The notes under the pieces are model-generated. The model was not told the DNA's origin. It searched no databases and saw only the letters and a list, made by a program, of their open reading frames with translations. Position numbers and translations under genes: made by a program. Positions 39,521-47,734 of a DNA stretch of 64,000 bases are shown piece after piece (positions within the stretch are counted from its first letter, which is position 1; each line of letters opens with the position of its first letter). Location: assembly GCF_041321155.1 (NCBI RefSeq), contig NZ_JBGGWB010000002.1:1-64000 (forward strand), given 5' to 3'. Source of the DNA: Sphingomonas sp. IW22. Its GTDB lineage: Bacteria > Pseudomonadota > Alphaproteobacteria > Sphingomonadales > Sphingomonadaceae.

Positions 39521-40520
39521 CATGCTGCGGCTGTTGCTGGCGCTGGTTGCGGTGGCGGGACTGGCGGCGCCCGCCGCTGCCGATGTGTTCCGCATCGGCG
39601 AATTCGCCTTCACTCCGGGCGAGGGACCGGGCCAGTATGAACTGAGCGCGACCATGCCCGAATTGCTGGCCAGCAACGATCCGCTGACGCTGCCCGACGG
39701 CTGTGTCGAGGCGGGTCGCGAGCGCGCCGTCGACGCGACGCTGGCACGGCTGTCGGTCGAGATCGCGTGCGAGCAACCGCTGGCGCCCGGCGACCGGATC
39801 GTCACGCCATGGGCGGTCGACGGCGCGACCTTTGTCTCCACCATTTCGGGCGCGCCGGTGCGGCGTGCCTTGCAGCCGGAGGGGGACAATATCGTCCTGC
39901 CGGTTGGCGAAACCGCCGTACAGCAGCGCACGCTGCCCCAGGTCGCGGTCGAATATACCTGGCAGGGGATCGTCCACATCCTGGGCGGGTGGGACCATCT
40001 GGCGTTCGTGCTGTGCCTGTGCCTGCTGGCACGCGGGCGGCGATTGCTGGCGCTGGTGACGACGTTCACCATGGGCCATTCGCTCAGCCTGGCGCTGGCG
40101 TTTTTCGACGTGATCCGCGTGCCGGTGCCGCCGGTGGAGGCGGTGATCGCGCTGTCGATCGCGTTCATGGCGCGCGAAGCGATCCGCGCGGGCGGCGGCC
40201 ATGTCGCCACGCACCGCGAATATCGGCGGCAACTGGCGGTGGTGGCGGGGTTCGGCCTGTTGCACGGGCTGGGTTTCGCGACCGTGCTGCGCGAATTGGG
40301 CGTCCTGCCGGACGAGCGGCTGAGCGGGCTGTTGTTCTTCAACGCCGGGGTTGAGCTGGGGCAGCTTGCCTTCGTGTCGGCGGTGCTGGCGGTAATGGCG
40401 CTGGCGGGGCGCGTCGGACAACAGCAGCGCGTTCGGATGGCCGCGCTGTACGGCGCCGGGATTACCGGCTGTTTCTGGATGATCGAGCGCGTGGCGGGCT
40501 TTACGCCGGGTCTCGCGTGA
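39504..40520 (+). CDS. HupE/UreJ-type membrane protein with periplasmic domain 1
   Basis: A 338-aa protein with signal peptide (LLLALVAVAGLAAPAAA), a beta-rich periplasmic domain of about 150 residues (DVFRIGEFAFTPGEGPGQYELSATMPE ... LPDGC) and a C-terminal HupE membrane domain. The latter shows GGWDHLAFVLCLCLLARG, FTMGHSLSLALAFFDVIRVPVPPVEAVIALSIAFMARE, LLHGLGFATVLRELG and NAGVELGQLAF. It is probably a nickel transport or sensing component for urease. The ATG at 39504 overlaps the isomerase gene; an ATG at 39522 is an equally good start. Confidence 0.8.
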   Translation: MSMWNNMLRLLLALVAVAGLAAPAAADVFRIGEFAFTPGEGPGQYELSATMPELLASNDPLTLPDGCVEAGRERAVDATLARLSVEIACEQPLAPGDRIVTPWAVDGATFVSTISGAPVRRALQPEGDNIVLPVGETAVQQRTLPQVAVEYTWQGIVHILGGWDHLAFVLCLCLLARGRRLLALVTTFTMGHSLSLALAFFDVIRVPVPPVEAVIALSIAFMAREAIRAGGGHVATHREYRRQLAVVAGFGLLHGLGFATVLRELGVLPDERLSGLLFFNAGVELGQLAFVSAVLAVMALAGRVGQQQRVRMAALYGAGITGCFWMIERVAGFTPGLA

Positions 40521-42076
40521 CGCTGGCGGCACGTGCGCGCGCGGCGTTGGCGCGTGGCGACCTGCCTGGCGCGGCGGACGCGGCGTTGGCGCTGACACGC
40601 GAACAGCCGTCGCACTCCGACGGCTGGTTCTTGCTGGCCCTGACTGCCGCCGAACAGGGGCAGGTGCAGCGCGCGTTGACGCTGATCGAAGCGGCGCTGG
40701 AGTGGGGGAGCGATGCCGAGCATCTGGCGCAATATGCCCGCCTGTTGATCCTGGCGCGGCGCGACGGCGAAGCAGGCGATGCGGCGCGCCGGGCGCTGAC
40801 GGCGGGACCGGTCGATGCGCGCACCTTTGACACCGTCGGCTGCGTACTGGCGCGGCTGGGCGATCATGAGGGGTCGGTCGCCCCTTTCGAACGCGCCGTG
40901 ACGATGGCGGGGGATAATCCGTCCTATCGCTACAATCTGGCGGCGGCGTGCGGCTTTACCGGGCGGGTCGCGGCGGCGCGGGACCATTATGAGGCGATCC
41001 TGGCGGATAACCCCGGCGATGCGCGTGTGCATTACGCGCTGTCGATCCTGTCGCGACAGACCCCCGATGATGCGCCGGTCGCGCGGCTGAAGGCGGCACT
41101 GGCGGCGGCAAGCGTGCCCGCCGACCGCCTGCGGCTGAGCTATGCGCTGGCCAAGACGCATGAGGATCTGGGCGACGCGGCGGCGGCGTTCGCATATCTG
41201 TCCGCCGCCAATGCCGAACATCGCCGCGCGATCGGGTACGACTTCGCTCAGGACGCCGCCATTTTCGATGCGGTAGAGGCGGCGTTCGCGCGTCTGTTGC
41301 CGCCGTCGCCCGGCGATCCCGATCCCGCGCCGATCTTCGTCGTCGGCATGCCGCGCACCGGCACGACGCTGGTTGATCGCATCCTGTCCTCCCACCGTGA
41401 TGTCGGATCGGCGGGCGAGCTTCAGGCAATGCCATTGGCGGTCAAGCAGATGGCCGCCACGCGTTCGCGCATGGTGATCGACGCGCAGACGGTGGCGGCG
41501 GGGGCGACCGCCGATCCCAGCGCCATCGCCGCCGCCTATCTGGCGCGTGCACAGCATCATCGCCCGGCGGGCAAGGCGCGCTTCGTTGACAAGCTGCCGG
41601 CCAATTTCCTGTATGTCGGCCACATCGCGCGTGCCTTTCCGAACGCGCGGATCGTGTGTCTCAGGCGGCATCCGATGGACACGGTCTGGAGCAACTACAA
41701 GAATCTGTTCGCCAGCCAGTCGGCCTATTACGCATACAGCTATGACCTGATCGACACGGCGCGATATTATCAGCGGTTCGACCGGCTGATGGCGCTGTGG
41801 GAGCAGCTGTTTCCCGGCCGCGTGCTGCAATTGTCCTATGAGGCGCTGGTCGCGGATCAGGTGGAGCAGACGCGCCGGTTGCTGGACCATGCGGGGCTGG
41901 CATGGGACGATGCCTGCCTGTCCTTCCACGAAAACCGCGCTGCGGTGGCGACGCCCAGCGCGGCGCAGGTGCGGCGGCCCTTGAACGCCGATGCGGTGGC
42001 GCGATGGCGGCGGCATGAAGCGGCGCTGGCACCGGTCGCCGACTGGTTCGTCGCAAACGGTATCCCGATCGACTGA
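40517..42076 (+). CDS. TPR-repeat sulfotransferase
   Basis: A 519-aa protein starting at a GTG that overlaps the HupE stop (GTGA). Residues 1-250 are tetratricopeptide-like repeats (ALTREQPSHSDGWFLLALTAAEQGQVQRALTLIEAAL). The C-terminal half is a PAPS sulfotransferase with the 5'-phosphosulfate loop FVVGMPRTGTTLVDRILSSH and the 3'-phosphate motif IVCLRRHPMDTVWSNYKNLF. TPR-sulfotransferases of this type modify proteins or polysaccharides. Why it is in the nickel/urease regulon is not evident. Confidence 0.82.
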   Translation: MTLAARARAALARGDLPGAADAALALTREQPSHSDGWFLLALTAAEQGQVQRALTLIEAALEWGSDAEHLAQYARLLILARRDGEAGDAARRALTAGPVDARTFDTVGCVLARLGDHEGSVAPFERAVTMAGDNPSYRYNLAAACGFTGRVAAARDHYEAILADNPGDARVHYALSILSRQTPDDAPVARLKAALAAASVPADRLRLSYALAKTHEDLGDAAAAFAYLSAANAEHRRAIGYDFAQDAAIFDAVEAAFARLLPPSPGDPDPAPIFVVGMPRTGTTLVDRILSSHRDVGSAGELQAMPLAVKQMAATRSRMVIDAQTVAAGATADPSAIAAAYLARAQHHRPAGKARFVDKLPANFLYVGHIARAFPNARIVCLRRHPMDTVWSNYKNLFASQSAYYAYSYDLIDTARYYQRFDRLMALWEQLFPGRVLQLSYEALVADQVEQTRRLLDHAGLAWDDACLSFHENRAAVATPSAAQVRRPLNADAVARWRRHEAALAPVADWFVANGIPID

Positions 42077-42079
42077 GAT

Positions 42080-42116
42080 AAAAAAAGGGGCGGCCGGCCG
42101 CAAAGCCGCCCGCCCC
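42080..42116 (-). terminator. Rho-independent terminator of TonB receptor gene
   Basis: Twelve-base arms (42087-42098 and 42105-42116) pair with one mismatch around a 6-nt loop, followed on the minus strand by seven T. It starts 10 bp past the receptor stop codon and may also terminate the plus-strand sulfotransferase operon weakly. Confidence 0.88.
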
Positions 42117-42125
42117 CGATCCGGA

Positions 42126-44603
42126 TTAGAAGGTGACCCGACCCTCGACCCCGATCACGCGCGGCTGTGCGACCGAGCGCGCATAATAGCGCCCGATGAT
42201 GCCGTCGTTCACCTGGCGATAACGGGTCAGGTCCTGGCTGACGCCGGTGATCGCATATTTGTCGAAGATGTTGTTGGCGAACAGGCTGATGTCGAACCCG
42301 CCAAAGTCCATCGTCGCCGATGCACGGTGCATCATATAGTCGGGCAGCGTCTCACCACCGGCACGCGCACCCGGCCGGGTGACGATGTCGCCGGTATAGG
42401 TCGCCGTCCAGTTCAGGCGCAGCGTGTTCTCACCCACCGGCGCGGTATAGACCGCCGAAACCGCACCCGAATGTCGCGCCGAACCCGGCAGGCGGTCGCC
42501 TGCCTGCGCGTCGACGAAACCGTCGGCGGTCGACAACAGCGCTGGGGCATCCTCGGTCAGCTTGGCGTCGAGGTACGAATAATTGCCGCGCAGCGTGAAG
42601 CGGTCGGTCACGCGCCCGTTGAACGAGAAATCGACACCGCGCGACCGGGCCGCGCCGCCATTGGCGGTGATGCCGATATTGCCGTTCACGGTCGAGCTGG
42701 ACAGCTGGATCCCTTCCCAGTCGATGTTGAACACCGACAGGTTCAGGCTGAGGCGCCGGTCGAAAACCTGGGCGCGCAGGCCGAGTTCGATGTTCTTCGT
42801 TTCATCGGGATCGAACGCCAGCTCGTTGGGCAGCGCGCACAGATTCTGACCCGGCGGCAGCGGCAGCACGCACGGCGCAACCCGGTTCACGCCGCCGACG
42901 CGATAGCCCGTCGAATAGGTGGCGTAAGCGAGGATGTCGGACGTGAAGTCGAACGACGTATTGACCTTCCAAACCATGCCGCTGGCGCTGGTGTCGCCGC
43001 TGCGGATGCGCGACGGGTCGATCTCAAGACTGGGATAGGGCATCCGGCGACGGCCCGAAGGCGTCATCGGCGTGTCGGACCCGCCGGTGATGGCCGTGTC
43101 ATAGCTGTAGTAACGCAGCCCGCCGGTGATCTGCCACGGTTCGATCGGGCGGAAGGTTAGCTCACCGAACACTGCCATTTCCTCGGTCTTGGACCGGGTG
43201 AAGGACACATATTCGGCGCCGTCGGGTCGATTCAGGCCGTTGTAGAAGCTGCCGTAAATGTCGCGCCCCTCTTCCGAAACCGCGAATTCGGCAAAGCCCG
43301 GCAGCCGTTCCACACCCGTCGAGGTGACACGCATCTTGTTATAGAAACCGCCGACAACCCAGTTGAACGGGCCGCCATGGGTGGAGACGAAGCGGATTTC
43401 CTGGTTGAACTGGTTCCGTTCCGACGTGCCCGTCGTGTAACCGGCAAAGGCGGGGAACAGTTCGTAATCATAATCCAGGTCGATCAGCAGATCGCTGACG
43501 TCGGTGACGGTGTTGGTGCGGCTGTTGGTGAAGGCCGAAACCCAGACGCCCTTGGCGATATCGCCCAGCGTCGCTTCCATTTCGAGGCTGACGAGATGGG
43601 CATAGCGCTTGGACGGTTCGGCAAAGCGCCACGGCGCTTCATATTTGCCCTCTCCGAACGCACCGCCGCCGGTCGCCTGCCGACCGTTCGAACGCGTCTC
43701 CTGAAAAACGTAGGAGAGATAGGCGTTGAAGTCGGGGACCGTGATGCCGAGCTGGTTACGCGTGGTGAAGGTGCGTTCCCAGTTCATGTCGTCCTGCGGC
43801 GCGAAATTCGCGGCCTGCTGTTCGGGGGTGCCGGCGGGATTGTCGACGCCGCCCGGCTGCGGGATCGATACGCCCGGCGTCTTCACGATGAACGGATAAT
43901 CGATGAAGCCGGGATCGTAATAATAGCCGGTGGCGCTGCGGAACGCCATCACGTCGCGGATGATCGGCAGGTTGATCGCGGCATCGACGACATAACCGAC
44001 GCCGCCCGAATGCGCGACGTCATACACGCGGGCATGGCCGTATCCCTCGACCCGGCTGGCGTCCGGACGGTTGGGAATATAGCGGATCGCGCCCGCCAGC
44101 GTGCCCAGACCGTAAAGCGTGCCCTGCGGCCCCAGCAGCGTTTCGACGCGCTGAAGGTCGATCAGCTTGAAGTCCAGATACAGCGGCACGTCGCCCAGAT
44201 AGGTACCGAACGCGTCGTCATTATTGTTGCCGCCCGCGCTGGTATCGTCGGCGGACAGGCCGCGCATGACGATCGTGCCCGCCCCGCGCGGACCCGTATC
44301 GGTGACGGTGATGCCCGGCGTAAATGCACCCAGGTCGCGCACGTCGTCCAGCCGTTCGGCTGCCAGTTCGGCGGACCCGATTGCAGAGATGTTGATCGGC
44401 GTATCCTGAATGGTGGTCGCGCGGCGGGTTGCCGTCACGACGATCGAATCGTCGCTCTGCTGGGCCGCGCTGGCCCCCGCCAGCATATCGTCGGCGACTG
44501 CCTGTTCGGTGGCGATCTGCGCTGCGGCGGGTGAAGCAAAGGCCCCGCCCGCAAGGATGGTGGCCGACGCCAGCCCGATCCTGAACTTCTTTTGGTACGA
44601 CAT
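42126..44603 (-). CDS. TonB-dependent receptor of the CirA/FepA-like sphingomonad type
   Basis: An 825-aa outer-membrane receptor. It has a signal peptide (IGLASATILAGGAFASPAAAQ), a TonB-box-like DSIVVTATRR, a plug (DLGAFTPGITVTDTGPRG, IVMRGLSADD, QRVETLLGPQGTLYGLGTLAG) and a long beta-barrel ending VIGVEGRVTF with terminal Phe. Its promoter carries operator copy 6, back-to-back with the tandem ureohydrolase operon. It is therefore the likely outer-membrane importer of the guanidino compound or amine, although such receptors can also carry metals. It is monocistronic, with a strong terminator. Confidence 0.85.
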   Translation of the reverse strand: MSYQKKFRIGLASATILAGGAFASPAAAQIATEQAVADDMLAGASAAQQSDDSIVVTATRRATTIQDTPINISAIGSAELAAERLDDVRDLGAFTPGITVTDTGPRGAGTIVMRGLSADDTSAGGNNNDDAFGTYLGDVPLYLDFKLIDLQRVETLLGPQGTLYGLGTLAGAIRYIPNRPDASRVEGYGHARVYDVAHSGGVGYVVDAAINLPIIRDVMAFRSATGYYYDPGFIDYPFIVKTPGVSIPQPGGVDNPAGTPEQQAANFAPQDDMNWERTFTTRNQLGITVPDFNAYLSYVFQETRSNGRQATGGGAFGEGKYEAPWRFAEPSKRYAHLVSLEMEATLGDIAKGVWVSAFTNSRTNTVTDVSDLLIDLDYDYELFPAFAGYTTGTSERNQFNQEIRFVSTHGGPFNWVVGGFYNKMRVTSTGVERLPGFAEFAVSEEGRDIYGSFYNGLNRPDGAEYVSFTRSKTEEMAVFGELTFRPIEPWQITGGLRYYSYDTAITGGSDTPMTPSGRRRMPYPSLEIDPSRIRSGDTSASGMVWKVNTSFDFTSDILAYATYSTGYRVGGVNRVAPCVLPLPPGQNLCALPNELAFDPDETKNIELGLRAQVFDRRLSLNLSVFNIDWEGIQLSSSTVNGNIGITANGGAARSRGVDFSFNGRVTDRFTLRGNYSYLDAKLTEDAPALLSTADGFVDAQAGDRLPGSARHSGAVSAVYTAPVGENTLRLNWTATYTGDIVTRPGARAGGETLPDYMMHRASATMDFGGFDISLFANNIFDKYAITGVSQDLTRYRQVNDGIIGRYYARSVAQPRVIGVEGRVTF

Positions 44604-44762
44604 GCCTTACCCCCCTGTGGTGGTCGTGTCTTGCGGTTTTCAGGTTCCTCTCGCCGTGACCCGCCCTTGTTGTCTGGCTGTCCGACCGGCCGGGCCAATG
44701 CGCCACGGTCGCCGTCGTCGGGTCTTGCTGGGGGAAGGCTATGGATTCGGCGCTTCCGCAAA

Positions 44763-44780
44763 CATGGGGCGAATGACGTA
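44763..44780 (-). promoter_or_regulatory. 18-bp operator candidate, copy 6 (TonB receptor)
   Basis: On the minus strand it reads TACGTCATTCGCCCCATG, followed 18 nt later by CCATAG as probable -10. Confidence 0.8.
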
Positions 44781-44802
44781 GGATCGGGGGTGCCCCCCCT
44801 TC

Positions 44803-44820
44803 TACGTCATTCGCCCCATT
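44803..44820 (+). promoter_or_regulatory. 18-bp operator candidate, copy 7 (tandem ureohydrolases)
   Basis: TACGTCATTCGCCCCATT, 98 bp before the first tandem ureohydrolase gene. It differs from copy 6 only at the last base. Confidence 0.8.
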
Positions 44821-44918
44821 TGGTCGGGCGGCCCGGGCGGTCAGGAAAAGGCTTCGACGAACGGGGGTTGTCGACAAGGGGCGCCCCATGATCCGACGGA
44901 TCGTAGCCGGAGACCCGA

Positions 44919-46388
44919 ATGCCTTCGATAAGCGCTGTCACGGGCTGGAGCATGGCGGGCATCGCCGCCATGGCGACGCTGGTCGGCGGGCAGGTGCAGA
45001 ATGCAGCCACACCCGCACCACAGCTTCCCGCCACCGATAATGTGGAGCCGATCAAGCCGCTGGAAATCCCGGAGGATGTGGCCGAAAAGCTGACCGCACT
45101 CGATCAACCGCGGCTGGACTTTCTGAAGAGCGGCGTGGCGGCACGCTATGTCGACAAGGAAGCGATGTTCGAACGCTTCCGCACCGCCAAGCCGGCGGAG
45201 ATCGCCGCTTATGTCGATGCGGTGCGTCAGGTGTACGAACAGGGCGAGTTCAAGGCGGGCCGCGACCGCGCATCGATCCCGCTCGACGTTCGCTCACCGA
45301 TGTTCAACGCCTGGAAGCTGCGCCGCCCGGCAGTGATGGACCCCGCGCGAGAGGCGGGGCCGGTCGACCTTCGCCGCTATCTGGGCGGCTATGGCGGCGG
45401 CTTCGCCACCTTTGCCAACGCGCCCGTCGCTTTCACGCCTGCGGACCTGAAGGCGGGCAAGGTTGATGTGGCCATTGTCGGCGCGCCGCTGGACATGGGG
45501 TCGGGCTGGCGTAACGCCATTGACGGGCCGCGCGCCATGCGGATGACGGGCGGTGCGGGCGGCAACGACATGTATTCGATGATCAACCCCAACGGGGCAC
45601 TGAACATCGTCGATTATGGCGACATCGCCATCGATCAGAACTCCACCGAGCGCAGCGTCGACCATGTGCGCGAAATGGTGCGCGAAATTGCCGAGACCGG
45701 GGCGATCCCGATCGTCATCGGCGGCGACCACAGCCTGGAATATCCCAACCTTGCCGGTGCAGCGGACGTGCATGGCAAGGGTACGGTCGGCGTCGTCCAT
45801 TTTGATTCGCACTATGACGCCGCGCGCAACCGCGTGCATCAGCTCGACCACGGCCAGCCTGTCTATCGCGTGATCAGCGAAGGCCATGTGAAGGGCAGCA
45901 ACTACATCCAGGTCGGCCTGCGCGCGCGCGGCCCTGACCTTGAGACGTTCGGGTGGATGCGCAACAAGGGCATGCGCTATCACACCATGGTCGAGGTCGA
46001 GAAATGGGGCTGGGACAAGGTGATGGCCCGCGCGCTGGCCGAAGCGCGCGATAACGCCAAAAAGCTGTGGATCAGCTTTGACGTCGATGTGCTGGACCCG
46101 GCGTTCATGCCGGGCACCGGCACCCCCGTTCCCGGCGGCCTGACAATGCGGGAGGCGCAGCCGATCATGCGGCGCCTGTGCGCCGAAAACGACATTGCCG
46201 GCATCGATATCGTCGAAGTCGCCCCGTATCTGGACACCAGTTACAAGACCGCGCTGAACAGCAATTACCTGCTGAACGCCTGCCTTTCCGGCATCGCGAT
46301 GCGGAAAAAGGGGCTGAAGCCCGGCTATTTCAATCCCGTCTCGGTCGAACATGGCCGGGACAATTATTACGGGGACCGTAAATCATGA
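44919..46388 (+). CDS. Arginase-family ureohydrolase (copy 2, tandem first)
   Basis: A 489-aa enzyme. The N-terminus (SAVTGWSMAGIAAMATLVGG) is hydrophobic but lacks the basic residues of a normal signal peptide; a Pro-rich linker follows. The extension domain (DKEAMFERFRTAKPAEIAAYVDAV) and KVDVAIVGAPLDMGSGWRNA match copy 1. Metal motifs are intact: GGDHSLEYP, HFDSHYD and D388-V-D390 in SFDVDVLDP, with a conserved Glu in DIVEVAP. Probably active, releasing urea. It overlaps the next gene by 4 bp. The 3' 430 bp are nearly identical to copy 4. Confidence 0.85.
   Translation: MPSISAVTGWSMAGIAAMATLVGGQVQNAATPAPQLPATDNVEPIKPLEIPEDVAEKLTALDQPRLDFLKSGVAARYVDKEAMFERFRTAKPAEIAAYVDAVRQVYEQGEFKAGRDRASIPLDVRSPMFNAWKLRRPAVMDPAREAGPVDLRRYLGGYGGGFATFANAPVAFTPADLKAGKVDVAIVGAPLDMGSGWRNAIDGPRAMRMTGGAGGNDMYSMINPNGALNIVDYGDIAIDQNSTERSVDHVREMVREIAETGAIPIVIGGDHSLEYPNLAGAADVHGKGTVGVVHFDSHYDAARNRVHQLDHGQPVYRVISEGHVKGSNYIQVGLRARGPDLETFGWMRNKGMRYHTMVEVEKWGWDKVMARALAEARDNAKKLWISFDVDVLDPAFMPGTGTPVPGGLTMREAQPIMRRLCAENDIAGIDIVEVAPYLDTSYKTALNSNYLLNACLSGIAMRKKGLKPGYFNPVSVEHGRDNYYGDRKS
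45942..46371 (+). repeat. Near-identical 430-bp segment shared with 48751-49180
   Basis: Aligned at a constant offset of 2809 bp, the two segments share long exact runs including synonymous positions. They are interrupted by only scattered substitutions, while the 5' parts of the genes differ much more. It is consistent with recent conversion or duplication. Confidence 0.8.
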
Positions 46389-47734
46389 CCCGAGCGTCGC
46401 TTTTCGGGCGAGTGGCGGCTGCGCTGCTCGTGGCCGCGATCCCTGTTGCCGGCGCATGGGCGCAGGACGCCGATCCGCTGGCATCGCTGAGCGCGGAGAA
46501 GCGCGCATTCCTGTCGGATGCCGCCACGCTGGAGCGTTTCGGGCTGACGCCGGAAAAGCTGCGGATCGCGCTGGCCGGGCGCACCCCGCAACAGGTCGAC
46601 GCCTATGCCGCCGCGTTGATGGCGCTGGTCGAGGATGCAAAGTTCAAGCCGGGCCGCGACGCGGGTGAGATTGCGCTCAATCCCCAGGCGCGCGGCTGGA
46701 ATGCGGGCACGATCGTCCGGCCCAAGATCCTCGACAAGGTGAGGCGCGACGACGGGCCGTTCAGCCTGAAGCGCTATATGTACCAGCGCGCCGGCGTGCC
46801 GACCTTTGCCGACGCGCCGGTCGCGATCCGTCAGGAGGATCTGGTCGCGGGCAAGGTCGAGGTCGCGTTCGTCGGCGTACCGCTGGACTTCTCGTCCGGC
46901 TGGCGCGACGCCAAGCACGCGCCAGAGGCGCTGCGCGGCATGGACGGGCTGGTGGGGGCCGATGCCGATGGCGGGGTCGATCCTGGGCTGGTCCTGAACC
47001 TGGCCGACTACGGCAACCTGACGATCGACCCGATGGCACCCGACCGCGGGCTGGACCATGTTCGCGCGATGCTGGGCGACATGGCCAAGATCGGCGTCGT
47101 CCCCTTCATCGTGGGCGGCGACCATACGCTGATGTACCCGGACGTGGCGGCGATGGTCGATGCCTATGGCACCGGCAATGTCGCGGTGGTTCAGTTCGAC
47201 GCCCATGCCGATGCCGAGCTGGACGGCGACCATATGATCTCCGACAATCAGACGCTGACCCGGCTGATGGGCGAGCAGATCGTGCGCGGCAGCGACGTGA
47301 CGCATGTCGGCCTGCGCGGACGCGGCGCGACTGGCGCCACGCGCGCGCGGCTGACGCAAGCGGGGGTCAAGCTGCACCCGATGCAGGCAATCGCCGCGCG
47401 CGGGTGGGAGCGGACCACAGACGACATCATCGCCGGGTTGAAGGGCGGGCCGGCCAATGTCTTCGTCTCGTTCGACATGAGCGTGCTGGACCCCGGCGAC
47501 GCCCCCGCATCGGGACGCCCCGTGCCCGGCGGCATCACCATGCGCGAGGCGATCCCGATGGTGCGGCGCATCTGTTCGGAAACCAGGGTGGTGGGTTTCG
47601 ACCTGCTGGATACCGCACCCATTCTTGACCCCACCTATGTCACGCGGATGAGCGCGAACTACATCCTGCACGCCTGCCTGTCCGGCATCGCGATGCGGAA
47701 AGTCGCGGGCACCCGCACGGCGTCGGCACGATGA
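46385..47734 (+). CDS. Degenerate arginase-family protein (copy 3, tandem middle)
   Basis: A 449-aa paralogue with a textbook Sec signal peptide (RVAAALLVAAIPVAGAWAQ). It keeps GGDHT and QFDAHAD. The third metal motif, however, reads D364-M-S366 in SFDMSVLDP where active enzymes have DxD, and the following DIVEVAP Glu is Asp (DLLDTAP). Loss of one bridging Asp ligand suggests a catalytically weak or non-catalytic subunit. It is translationally coupled (ATGA) to intact copies on both sides, so a heteromeric complex with a structural or export role is plausible. Confidence 0.8.
   Translation: MTRASLFGRVAAALLVAAIPVAGAWAQDADPLASLSAEKRAFLSDAATLERFGLTPEKLRIALAGRTPQQVDAYAAALMALVEDAKFKPGRDAGEIALNPQARGWNAGTIVRPKILDKVRRDDGPFSLKRYMYQRAGVPTFADAPVAIRQEDLVAGKVEVAFVGVPLDFSSGWRDAKHAPEALRGMDGLVGADADGGVDPGLVLNLADYGNLTIDPMAPDRGLDHVRAMLGDMAKIGVVPFIVGGDHTLMYPDVAAMVDAYGTGNVAVVQFDAHADAELDGDHMISDNQTLTRLMGEQIVRGSDVTHVGLRGRGATGATRARLTQAGVKLHPMQAIAARGWERTTDDIIAGLKGGPANVFVSFDMSVLDPGDAPASGRPVPGGITMREAIPMVRRICSETRVVGFDLLDTAPILDPTYVTRMSANYILHACLSGIAMRKVAGTRTASAR

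Larger units (their letters stand above)
44604..44918. other. Divergent control region with two operator copies
   Basis: 315 bp between the TonB receptor and the tandem ureohydrolases. The two operator candidates at 44763-44780 and 44803-44820 point outward and are separated by 22 bp that include a GGGGGTGCCCCC palindrome. On the receptor side a CCATAG -10-like element lies 36-41 nt from the start of the element. No reading frame here is supported. Confidence 0.6.

Noticed and set aside
38675..42103. 1142-codon open frame on the minus strand
   Set aside because: It runs antisense through the parvulin, HupE and sulfotransferase genes, has low-complexity Arg/Gln-rich composition and no family motif. 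Long antisense frames are expected at this GC content.
44888..44960. Alternative ATG before the tandem ureohydrolase
   Set aside because: It opens a different frame and the downstream ATG at 44919 gives the N-terminus shared with copy 4.
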